Below are positions 32,139 to 38,177 of a stretch of DNA of 38,177 bases, one piece after another; the first letter of the stretch is position 1, and every line of letters begins with the position of its first letter. The notes under the pieces were generated by a model. The model saw nothing but the letters and a program-made list of their open reading frames with translations, was not told the DNA's origin and did not search any database. The position numbers were made by a program, and so were the translations under genes. Source of the DNA: DTU098 sp964498525 (GTDB lineage: Bacteria > Bacillota > Desulfotomaculia > Desulfotomaculales > Pelotomaculaceae); contig CAZCGU010000020.1 of the NCBI GenBank assembly GCA_964498525.1, positions 1 to 38,177 of the forward strand, given 5' to 3'.

Positions 32139-33989
32139 TTAAACCAGCTTGGGGAAGAAAAGCTGTACCCTGCAGCCTTTGCCGATTGTACTTTTGATCT
32201 GAAGGGCGCAATTCTCCCTGAAAAATGCCTGCATCCGTTTTTGAATATTGTAAAGCCCAATCCCCGTTGTATGCCCCTTGCCGCTGGGGCGCTTTTCCAG
32301 GCTAAAAATTAAATCTATTTCATCCCGACTCATGCCAATGCCGTTGTCCTCCACTTCAAAAACAATGCCGCCATCCTTGTCGTACCCGCGGATAGATATA
32401 ACCCCCTTGTCAGTGGAGGGCTCGATTCCGTGCACTATGGCATTTTCTACAATAGGCTGGAGGGAGAGGCAGGGAACCCTGGCCCCCAAAATATCCTCTT
32501 GCACGTCGATGTTTACTTCAAGTCTGCCGGCGAAACGGGTCTGCTGGATAAACAGATAATCCTTAATAGTTCCCATTTCCTCTTCGATGGTCAAAGCATC
32601 TTTAGACCGCCGCAAGTTATAACGGAGAACCCGGGCCAGGCTATGGACCGTCTTTTCTGTCGTATGGGCCCCTTCTAAAAAGGCCAGGCGGGCGATGGTA
32701 TTTAAAGTATTAAAGAGAAAGTGGGGGTTGACCTGGGATTGCAGGGCAAGCAGTTCCGCTTTCCGCAGGGCCTTTTCCAGTTCCATTTTGGCTTTAAGGG
32801 CGTACAGCAGGGAATGCTGCCGCTCCTTTACCTCAGTCTCCTTCTGATTGGCATAGGCCATTTTTACAACGTAGTCCCCCATTAACTTGAGCAGGCCGCG
32901 TGTGGACTCCACCTGTTCCTTGTCCAAAACCTTGATATCCAGCCGGTGCAAGCGCCGGGGCTGTTCGTCAGGGTTTTCCGCAAGATAAAAGTGCCCGCAG
33001 ATGATGCTGCCAATCCGGTGGTTCTCGTAAATTAAGGGAGATGTCATTTCCACAAGACCGGCAGGGCAAAAATAAGCAAAGGGTTCGGATGCGGGGGGAT
33101 TATTATTCAGCAGGGGTGTTTTTTCCAGCTGGCTTAAGATGTTTTCTTTGCTTGGCCACCTGCAGCCATGACAGTGTTCCAAAAACTCCTCCACTAACGA
33201 GGGGGGACCGATATGCTGATTCCTTTCATCTAAAATAACAACCCGCAAGCCGGTTGCTTCGGAAAAATATTTAGTTAAATGTTCCAGCTCCCCGTCATCC
33301 AGCCGGCCCCTCAGGGTAAGCTCCGATGGTTTGAAAGTCTGCCGGACACGAAGTTCTTTCAAATCCCTGGCCAGAACCCTGGCTGCCCCGACGGCTTCCG
33401 GAAAATAATAGTCAGCTCCTATTTCCCTGGCGAAGGAAGCTGTAACAGGACTTCCCCCCACGGCTATAAGAACCTTGTCCCGCAATCCCGCTTCTTTAAT
33501 CACGTTTATGGTTTCGGCCATGCGGACCATGGTTATCGTCAGCAGGGCAGAGATACCCACTACCCTGGGTTCGTAATGTAAAATTGCCTCAACAAAACGT
33601 TCGTGGGATACATCGACACCCAGGTCGACAACCTTAAAACCGGCCCCTTTTAAAGTTAAGGCCAGCAAATTTTTACCAATATCATGGATGTCCCCTTCAA
33701 CTGTGCCCAGGACGATGACATCCTGCTCCTCCTGCTTCATCGTCGATTGAAACATGGGCTGGAGAATATCAATTCCCCACTGTATGGCCCTGGCTGAGAT
33801 CAGTACGTCGGCAACAAAAAATGTATGGCTGGAGAATTTCTGAGAAACTGTTTCCATTGCCGGCAGAAGCACCTTATGCAGGAGCTCTTCGGGACTGTGA
33901 CCGTCGCCCAGGGCTTTCAGGATGGAACTCTGAACATCTTCCAGTTTCCCTTTCAAGATAGTCTGTATTATTGCTTCCTGATGCTGCAA
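32139..33989 (-). CDS. Sensor histidine kinase with corrinoid-binding and PocR input domains
   Basis: A 616-residue protein with no membrane segment. Residues 1-90 are the helical cap of methyltransferase corrinoid proteins. Residues 91-215 are a B12-binding domain with D100-x-H102-x2-G105 (GDIHDIG), S147-x-L149 and G178-G179, the set needed for base-off, His-on cobalamin. Residues about 230-385 look like a PocR sensory domain with C273, C276 and C308. A linker coiled coil leads to a LytS-type kinase: SQVNPHFLFNTLNTI with H423, then PIVENAIVHGI, VEDNGIGM and GIGLYNIQKRM. The TTG start has AAAGGAGGTG upstream. It is followed by its response regulator. Direct sensing of a corrinoid is inferred. 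Confidence 0.93.
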   Translation of the reverse strand: MQHQEAIIQTILKGKLEDVQSSILKALGDGHSPEELLHKVLLPAMETVSQKFSSHTFFVADVLISARAIQWGIDILQPMFQSTMKQEEQDVIVLGTVEGDIHDIGKNLLALTLKGAGFKVVDLGVDVSHERFVEAILHYEPRVVGISALLTITMVRMAETINVIKEAGLRDKVLIAVGGSPVTASFAREIGADYYFPEAVGAARVLARDLKELRVRQTFKPSELTLRGRLDDGELEHLTKYFSEATGLRVVILDERNQHIGPPSLVEEFLEHCHGCRWPSKENILSQLEKTPLLNNNPPASEPFAYFCPAGLVEMTSPLIYENHRIGSIICGHFYLAENPDEQPRRLHRLDIKVLDKEQVESTRGLLKLMGDYVVKMAYANQKETEVKERQHSLLYALKAKMELEKALRKAELLALQSQVNPHFLFNTLNTIARLAFLEGAHTTEKTVHSLARVLRYNLRRSKDALTIEEEMGTIKDYLFIQQTRFAGRLEVNIDVQEDILGARVPCLSLQPIVENAIVHGIEPSTDKGVISIRGYDKDGGIVFEVEDNGIGMSRDEIDLIFSLEKRPSGKGHTTGIGLYNIQKRMQAFFRENCALQIKSTIGKGCRVQLFFPKLV

Positions 33990-34055
33990 ACCCGCACCTC
34001 CTTTTGCTTAAAGCGCTGTAATGGGTTTGTAAGGAATGGCGCCTGTATTTAGTTA

Positions 34056-34084
34056 ATTATACAGAATGAAAGCTATCATCGCAA
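34056..34084 (-). promoter_or_regulatory. Sigma-A promoter of the kinase operon
   Basis: TTGCGA (34079-34084) and TATAAT (34056-34061) on the minus strand have a 17-base spacer, about 66 bases upstream of the kinase start. Confidence 0.7.
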
Positions 34085-34149
34085 ATTGACATTCTTCCGC
34101 TTTCCACCAGAAAAAGCCTGTCTTGAACAAAAAGCGAATTTAAACCTGA

Positions 34150-34206
34150 GCCTCTCCCTTTCGCCGGGAGGAATCCCTTTACCGGGAACCGATCGAGGCC
34201 TTTTTT
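34150..34206 (+). ncRNA. Three-way-junction-like structure with T-run on the plus strand
   Basis: GCCTC (34150-34154) can pair with GAGGC (34195-34199). Inside are two successive small hairpins, each TCCC...GGGA (34155-34169 and 34174-34187). TTTTTT follows at 34201. It looks like a branched terminator or a small structured RNA. No plus-strand gene lies upstream of it in the divergent spacer. I could not match a known riboswitch class. Confidence 0.4.
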
Positions 34207-34375
34207 CTATTCAGGACCCCGTCGTTTCTTCTATTTAAATCTTACTCCTATTAAATCTTACACTCATCTCAGGGGGGGAAATCCCTACCAAAACAATGCT
34301 TTAATCCTGGGTCTTGCCCGGGAGGAAATCCGGTCTTTAAGATAGAATGTTAATGTTTGGCCTAAATGTGACCTG

Positions 34376-34545
34376 TTTTGGTTCCGGTTTGCCAGGTGTT
34401 CGGTATTTCCCGGTACTCGTTTTAGCCCAGCATCCGGTTTTACTTAATGACCGGTTTGGCAATGTCCGGTTTTATTGATGTTTTATTTTGCTCAACATCC
34501 GGTTTTACCCAACATCAGGTTTTACTTAATACCGGTTCAGTTGGA
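34376..34545. repeat. Irregular CCGGTTTTA word repeats upstream of the CXXC gene
   Basis: The word CCGGTTTTA or a close variant recurs at least six times over 170 bp, often preceded by CAACAT or CAGCAT and followed by CTTAATG. Spacing is uneven. The rest of the 34207-34576 spacer holds no gene that I can support. Confidence 0.6.
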
Positions 34546-34576
34546 TAGCTTAAATTCCAATATGGCAGGTGGAGAA

Positions 34577-34714
34577 ATGTTCCAGAATATTTTGAGGGGG
34601 ATCCTGCTGACCGCGGCTGCCGCCTCCACGGCCCACGGCATCTACCGCGGCGAGGTGCCCGAGGTTTTGCTTAAAGCGATCAATATTTGTCTGGAGTGCA
34701 TCGGCATTGGTTGA
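34577..34714 (+). CDS. Small CXXC-motif membrane protein (CD1871A-like)
   Basis: A 45-residue product from the ATG at 34577 with GGTGGAG just upstream. It has a hydrophobic start (FQNILRGILLTAAAASTAHG) and ends in the motif ICLECIGIG. Small proteins with this ending occur next to polyferredoxin and thioredoxin genes in clostridia (CD1871A family, from memory). The open frame begins at 34475, but earlier starts lack a ribosome binding site. It overlaps the next gene by 8 bases, so translation is coupled. A redox role for the CXXC is likely but unproven. Confidence 0.8.
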   Translation: MFQNILRGILLTAAAASTAHGIYRGEVPEVLLKAINICLECIGIG

Positions 34715-35558
34715 TCTCAAACGAAAGCTTGTTCAGCTTATTTCCGCCGTAACCTTAAACAGCTATGCCGGGGGTTTTGCCCGGGGCACTATTTACAGGG
34801 GGCCCCTCAAGCAGGTCTGCGTTCCGGTGCTGAACTGCTACTCCTGCCCTGGCGCCGTTACGTCCTGCCCCATTGGCTCCCTCCAGGCCCTGGCTACCGG
34901 CGCAACCTTTAATTTTTCCTTTTACGTGGCGGGGATTATCAGCCTGAGCGGTGTGCTGGCAGGACGGTTTTCCTGCGGCTGGCTGTGCCCCTTCGGCTTC
35001 CTCCAGGATTTATTGTACCGTATTCCCTTTATCAAATTCTGCCTGCCCCTCTGGACCCGGTATATCAAATATCTGGTGGCAGGTCTTTTTGTCCTGGCGC
35101 TGCCCGCCTTCGCTCTGGATTCCTTCGGACTGGGCACGCCCTATTTCTGCAAGTGGCTCTGCCCGGCAGGAACGCTGGAGGCCGCCATTCCCCTGTCCCT
35201 TCTGGAACCCGGCATCCGGGGCGCCCTGGGAGCGCTTTTTGCCTGGCGGCTAACCTGGCTTGCGCTGATCCTGCTTTTCTGCCTGGGGGTCCAGCGGGCC
35301 TTCTGCCGTGTCCTATGCCCGCTGGGCGCCATCCTGTCCCTGTTCAACCGCGTCAGTTTTTTCACCATCAGCCGCAATGAACAGCTGTGCCGGCATTGCG
35401 GGCACTGCAACGAAGTTTGTTATTACGGGCCGGCCCTGGCCCCGGAATTGAATCACCCCGAATGCATCCGCTGTCTTAAATGTGTGAAGAGCTGCCCCGC
35501 CGGGGCGCTCAGCTGGAATTTTAAAGGAGCAAATAAGGAGGGCGTCTTCTATGGTTAG
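34707..35558 (+). CDS. NapH-like 4Fe-4S membrane protein
   Basis: A 283-residue polytopic protein with several hydrophobic segments (FYVAGIISLSGVLAGRF, KYLVAGLFVLALPAFAL, LTWLALILLFCL). CGWLCPFGF, CKWLCPAG and CRVLCPLG are the CX3CP-type motifs of the NapH/CcoG group. The C-terminus holds two 4Fe-4S motifs (CRHCGHCNEVC and CIRCLKCVKSCPAG). It probably passes electrons across or along the membrane. The TTG start overlaps the CXXC gene and the end overlaps the thioredoxin lipoprotein gene by 8 bases, so the three form a tight operon likely to deliver reducing power outside the cell. Confidence 0.92.
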   Translation: MVDLKRKLVQLISAVTLNSYAGGFARGTIYRGPLKQVCVPVLNCYSCPGAVTSCPIGSLQALATGATFNFSFYVAGIISLSGVLAGRFSCGWLCPFGFLQDLLYRIPFIKFCLPLWTRYIKYLVAGLFVLALPAFALDSFGLGTPYFCKWLCPAGTLEAAIPLSLLEPGIRGALGALFAWRLTWLALILLFCLGVQRAFCRVLCPLGAILSLFNRVSFFTISRNEQLCRHCGHCNEVCYYGPALAPELNHPECIRCLKCVKSCPAGALSWNFKGANKEGVFYG

Positions 35559-36354
35559 GAATCAAATCACGGCCATTAAAAAAAACATGGGAATCTGGCT
35601 CATCCCTGGCTTGTTGGCACTGGGATTAATTCTTTTGTCCGGCTGCGGGGGAGAAAAGAACAATCCGGCGACGGTGGAACAGCAACCTGGCAGTTCCCAA
35701 TCCGCCGGCAATACTGCCGGGGAACCGGCGCCTGCTTCAACCCCGCCGGAAGCGCCGGCCGCGGCTCAAAGTCAATTGGCCCGGGAACAGGCGGATAAGG
35801 ATCGGAAAGATACAACCCCGGTTCCCGGGGAAGTGACCCCAGTACCACAATCCGCCCCGGCTGCGCCCCCGCAGGATGATCCGCCAAAGAAGGAACCAGC
35901 GGACGGCGCAGTCCGGGCGGAGGAAAAGACATACTCATTTAAGGCCGGGGACTATTTTCCGCCCTTTTCCCTGTCCGGTCTGAACGGTAATACCTGCAGC
36001 TCGGAAGGACTTTTTACCGCCAATAAGGTTACTCTGGTCAATTTTTGGGCAACCTTCTGCGGCCCCTGCATCAGGGAGATGCCTGACCTGGAACAGCTTC
36101 AGCAGCAGTATGCCGGACAGGGACTGGGGGTAGTGGGGATCGTCCTGGACAGCCAAAAAGCGGAAACTGCCAGGTCTATGGCCGCCAAACTGGGCACTAC
36201 TTACCCCCACCTGCTGGATGACGGCCGGTTTGCCCCGTATTTTTACGCTGTACCGCAGACCTTCCTGGTCGACCGGGAAGGGAAGACCCTTGGTATCGCA
36301 ACCGGCGCCCGGACCCTGGAGCAGTTTACACAAATGCTTCAGCCCCATCTGTAG
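35551..36354 (+). CDS. TlpA/ResA-like thioredoxin-fold lipoprotein
   Basis: A 267-residue exported lipoprotein. The signal peptide ends in the lipobox LLSGC with C32 as the lipid site. A Pro/Ala/Glu/Gln-rich disordered linker runs from about 35 to 125. A TlpA-type domain follows (GDYFPPFSLSGLNGNTCSSE, then VNFWATFCGPCIREMPDLEQ with the CGPC pair, and PQTFLVDREGKTLGI with the cis-proline). It is probably a membrane-tethered thiol reductant, perhaps for cytochrome maturation or protein disulfides. Electrons may come from the NapH-like protein upstream. Confidence 0.93.
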   Translation: MVRNQITAIKKNMGIWLIPGLLALGLILLSGCGGEKNNPATVEQQPGSSQSAGNTAGEPAPASTPPEAPAAAQSQLAREQADKDRKDTTPVPGEVTPVPQSAPAAPPQDDPPKKEPADGAVRAEEKTYSFKAGDYFPPFSLSGLNGNTCSSEGLFTANKVTLVNFWATFCGPCIREMPDLEQLQQQYAGQGLGVVGIVLDSQKAETARSMAAKLGTTYPHLLDDGRFAPYFYAVPQTFLVDREGKTLGIATGARTLEQFTQMLQPHL

Positions 36355-36485
36355 CTTTGTTATCCGCGGCTTTGCCTATCTGCAGCTTTTATCTGTGGCT
36401 TTGCTTATCTGTGGCTTTGCCTATCTGTGGCTTTGCTTATCCGCGGCTTTGCCTATCCGTGGCTTTGCCTATCCGTGGCTTTGTA
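36355..36485. repeat. 15-bp tandem repeats directly after the thioredoxin gene
   Basis: About nine imperfect copies of a 15-base unit (TATCTGTGGCTTTGC and variants with CCGCGG or CCGTGG). They begin at the stop codon of the lipoprotein gene. The repeat has no stop in one frame and would code for a hydrophobic run if read through. Confidence 0.85.
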
Positions 36486-36534
36486 TTTACCCACCCCGAA
36501 AAGATCTTGCCCCACACATAGTGATAAAAACATG

Positions 36535-36642
36535 GGGATGACGCGCCAAATCCATACGAAATATTCCCTGCAACGGTTGGCCGCAGGCGAAGGGCCGCGG
36601 GTAAAATGCCTTAATAAAAGTGCTTTACATGAAATGCTATAA
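36535..36642 (+). pseudogene. Possible feoA-like remnant
   Basis: Plus-strand frame MGMTRQIHTKYSLQRLAAGE, then GPRVKCLNKSALHEML and a stop. L-x-x-L-xx-GE-xx-x-V-xx-L followed by a leucine-rich end resembles the start of FeoA domains, which continue RRLLDLGLVPG. The remainder is absent. Evidence is thin. Confidence 0.25.
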
Positions 36643-36690
36643 AAGGAACGGTAAAGGCGGAAGATCGAAGGGAAAAATGCCCCGCAAAAC

Positions 36691-36733
36691 GCCCCTGAAA
36701 ACCCCGGCCTATTCAGAGCCGGGGTTCAGGGGC
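36691..36733 (-). terminator. Terminator-like hairpin after the GNAT gene
   Basis: A long stem has outer arms GCCCCTGA/TCAGGGGC and inner arms CCCCGGC/GCCGGGG. On the minus strand it is followed by GTTTTGCGGGGCATTTTT. It lies 24 bases after the GNAT stop codon. Confidence 0.7.
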
Positions 36734-36757
36734 AAAGTTATTGCAACCAGGTTTTAG

Positions 36758-37339
36758 TCAGGCGAAGTTTTTCACAGTACAGCCCGCGTAACAGGAATCA
36801 GCCAGGTTGGGCGGCGTCCACTGCATCTCGCAACAAGTTCCGTTATCCGCCAGGATCTTAAACCCCAGTCTTTCATAAAGGGAGCGGGTGGGATGATCGT
36901 ACCAGGCCACACTTATCTGCACCGGCTTGCCCTGTTCCAAGGCTTCCGCCAGGACGCCCGCGAGCAGGCCGCTTCCGATACCTTCGCCCCTATATTCAGG
37001 CAGCAAAGTCATGGCCAGAATACGGTACTCATGCTTCCCACAGTGCAAGTAGAACCGGCCCACTGGCTCCCCTTTCAGTAAGATGACGCTGAACTCCGCC
37101 CTGGGATAATTGCCCAACAGCGATTCATATTCACACCGAAACTGCTGCCGGAGAAAACCTTCCTTTTCCTCCCCGGTAAGACCTGATAACCATCCCTGGC
37201 GGGGACAACTGCCGGCGAAAAGATTAAAGATGAACGGTTCATCCGCAGGCTGCACCGGCCGTAATGCCACCTGCTTCTCATCCATGGCGCCGGAAACGCA
37301 TTTTGTTAACCCTGGCCTTAGATTATATGTTTTTAACAC
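36758..37339 (-). CDS. GNAT family N-acetyltransferase
   Basis: The core is a GNAT fold: VALRPVQPADEPFIFNLFAG, then EFSVILLKGEPVGRFYLHCG. The acetyl-CoA loop region ILAMTLLPEYRGEGIGSGLL holds the RGEGIG motif, and LYERLGFKILADNG ends the domain. The acceptor substrate is unknown. The tail is rich in cysteine. The start is uncertain: the GTG at 37339 has GGGAGG six bases upstream and I chose it. An ATG at 37357, an ATG at 37285 and a longer frame to 37417 are also possible. It stands alone between repeats and the intron fragment. Confidence 0.82.
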   Translation of the reverse strand: MLKTYNLRPGLTKCVSGAMDEKQVALRPVQPADEPFIFNLFAGSCPRQGWLSGLTGEEKEGFLRQQFRCEYESLLGNYPRAEFSVILLKGEPVGRFYLHCGKHEYRILAMTLLPEYRGEGIGSGLLAGVLAEALEQGKPVQISVAWYDHPTRSLYERLGFKILADNGTCCEMQWTPPNLADSCYAGCTVKNFA

Positions 37340-37417
37340 CGTAAGCCTCCCTTCCATCCCCAGTAATTCTCTCTTTATTCTCTTTACCCGGGTGACAGAG
37401 AAACGGTTCCCCGGCAC

Positions 37418-37770
37418 CCGGAGCTTCTTTTGGAAATTAGCCGTTCATTCCGGAAGGGCGCTTCCTTCATCCCTTCAATAGACTATACCCTGACGCAGCG
37501 GATATCAAACAAAACCAGAACCTGACCGCCACTGAGCCCTGTCCAATTTTAAGAGTTACCCCAGACCAAAGCCGGGTAATTTGACAATGGCCATTAACAT
37601 GATTCAGACAATTTCCTCATTAATGCTTTCTTCACCAATCCAACATTTCCTACAGGACAAAATAAAATTTCTGAAATTTTTCACGATGGAAGAGGCCGGA
37701 TTGGATCGGAAGTCGGTCGTTGGAGGTCGGAGGTCGGAATGGATCAACGACGCCATTTGCGTGTACCATA
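37418..37770. other. Spacer between GNAT gene and intron, no gene seen
   Basis: No credible gene is seen. A short run of GGAGGTCGG-like words lies at 37704-37740, next to the intron's 3' junction. Confidence 0.5.
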
Positions 37771-38111
37771 ATCGGGTAGGAGGGGGCGCCTAGCCCCCGA
37801 CCTCCCACACCACGGAGTATGCGGATCACGCTGACCGCGGTTCGGCTGTGAAGTAGAACAATAACCTTCCTTCTTATGACCGCCAGATTTACTTGTACAG
37901 GGTTCGGGCAGTATTGGACTTTGTTGTGTGTTGCCAACTCATCCACCTGTACCAGCCTTATATCTGATTCCTGTTCGTCGGTCCAGAATTTTGCCTCCAG
38001 CTTCCTTCAGATTCCACCTCGCGGTGGACACCCTTGCCTTTGGCTAACACTTCCTACTGCCAAGCGTGTAACGGACTTTCACCGTCAAGTTATTGCCCAT
38101 GCCGGGCGCAC
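37771..38111 (-). mobile_element. Group IIC-like intron, internally deleted, without reverse transcriptase
   Basis: On the minus strand the element starts GTGCGCCCGGCATGGGC, the group II 5' end. The next 245 bases follow domain I of the Oceanobacillus iheyensis IIC intron as I recall it (GTGAAAGTCCG, TTAGCCAAAGGCAAGGGTG, GGAATCTGAAGGAAGC, GGTGGATGAGTTGGCA). At about 37852 the sequence jumps to a domain V-like part (AGCCG...GCGGTCA...CCGC) and a domain VI hairpin with the tail CTCCTACCCGAT. Domains II-IV and the ORF are gone. Lower-stem changes in domain V suggest decay. It is inserted five bases after the T-run of the 5S rRNA terminator, the site type IIC introns prefer. Confidence 0.85.
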
Positions 38112-38116
38112 AACAG

Positions 38117-38145
38117 AAAAAACCCCACGGTTTAACCGTGAGGCT
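38117..38145 (-). terminator. Terminator of the rRNA operon
   Basis: The minus strand reads GCCTCACGGTTAAACCGTGG and then GG and TTTTTT, about 13 bases after the 5S rRNA 3' end. Confidence 0.92.
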
Positions 38146-38158
38146 TTTTAAAATTAAT

Positions 38159-38177
38159 CTGGCGGCGTCCTACTCTT
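38159..38177 (-). rRNA. rrf: 5S rRNA, 3' end only
   Basis: The minus strand reads AAGAGTAGGACGCCGCCAG, the 3' strand of the 5S rRNA closing region and terminal helix. The rest of the gene, and presumably 23S and 16S, lies right of the window. Confidence 0.85.

Noticed and set aside
37876..38151. Plus-strand open frame across the intron and rRNA terminator
   Set aside because: It overlaps structured intron RNA and a terminator on the other strand and resembles no protein.

Overview
The window is a piece of chromosome from an anaerobic, endospore-forming, moderately GC-rich Firmicute. The likeliest placement is the Peptococcaceae/Desulfotomaculales (Pelotomaculum-like); this is inferred from gene order and content, not tested. 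The backbone is the conserved Firmicute block ctsR-mcsA-mcsB-clpC-radA-disA-(carD)-yacL-ispD-ispF-gltX-cysS-mrnC-thyX-rlmB-rae1-sigH-tRNAs-tuf, all on the minus strand from about 22.3 kb down to 1. SigH implies sporulation. A glycyl radical enzyme and a corrinoid reductive activator imply strict anaerobic life.

Layout. 1-600: start of tuf and a broken GGDEF gene. 589-1591: five tRNAs (Met, Thr-GGT, initiator Met, Tyr, Thr-TGT). 1908-9169: sigH, rae1, rlmB, thyX, mrnC, cysS, gltX. 9533-13364: ispF, a decayed second ispF flanked by palindromic repeats, a HEAT-like gene, an 80-bp tandem repeat, ispD and the PIN/TRAM protein. 13516-16792: carD with two promoters, disA, radA. 17038-22275: a membrane-anchored unknown, then clpC, mcsB, mcsA and ctsR with a CtsR operator. 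22474-22548: tRNA-Asn.

22648-33989 is an accessory block, all on the minus strand: a sensor histidine kinase, a YesN-type response regulator, a DUF1638 protein, a glycyl radical enzyme (GRE) and its activase, a UroD-like methyltransferase-family protein, and a RACo-type 2Fe-2S/ASKHA corrinoid activator. The kinase is the most unusual item. Its input region is a complete methyltransferase-type corrinoid protein (cap plus B12 domain with the DxHxxG, SxL and GG motifs), followed by a PocR domain and a LytS-type kinase core. I propose that the state of a bound corrinoid controls this block, with RACo and the UroD-like protein acting on the same cofactor. The sequence supports the parts list and order; the mechanism is inference.

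34577-36354 on the plus strand is a three-gene module: a 45-aa CXXC protein, a NapH-like polyferredoxin membrane protein, and a TlpA-like thioredoxin lipoprotein. After it come 15-bp tandem repeats, a possible feoA remnant and a minus-strand GNAT gene. The right edge holds the 3' end of a 5S rRNA, its terminator, and a 341-bp ORF-less group IIC-like intron inserted directly behind that terminator. The rRNA operon therefore continues beyond the window.

Other oddities are alanine/glycine-rich insertions in ThyX and CysS, and an rlmB reading frame with no ATG, GTG or TTG start.
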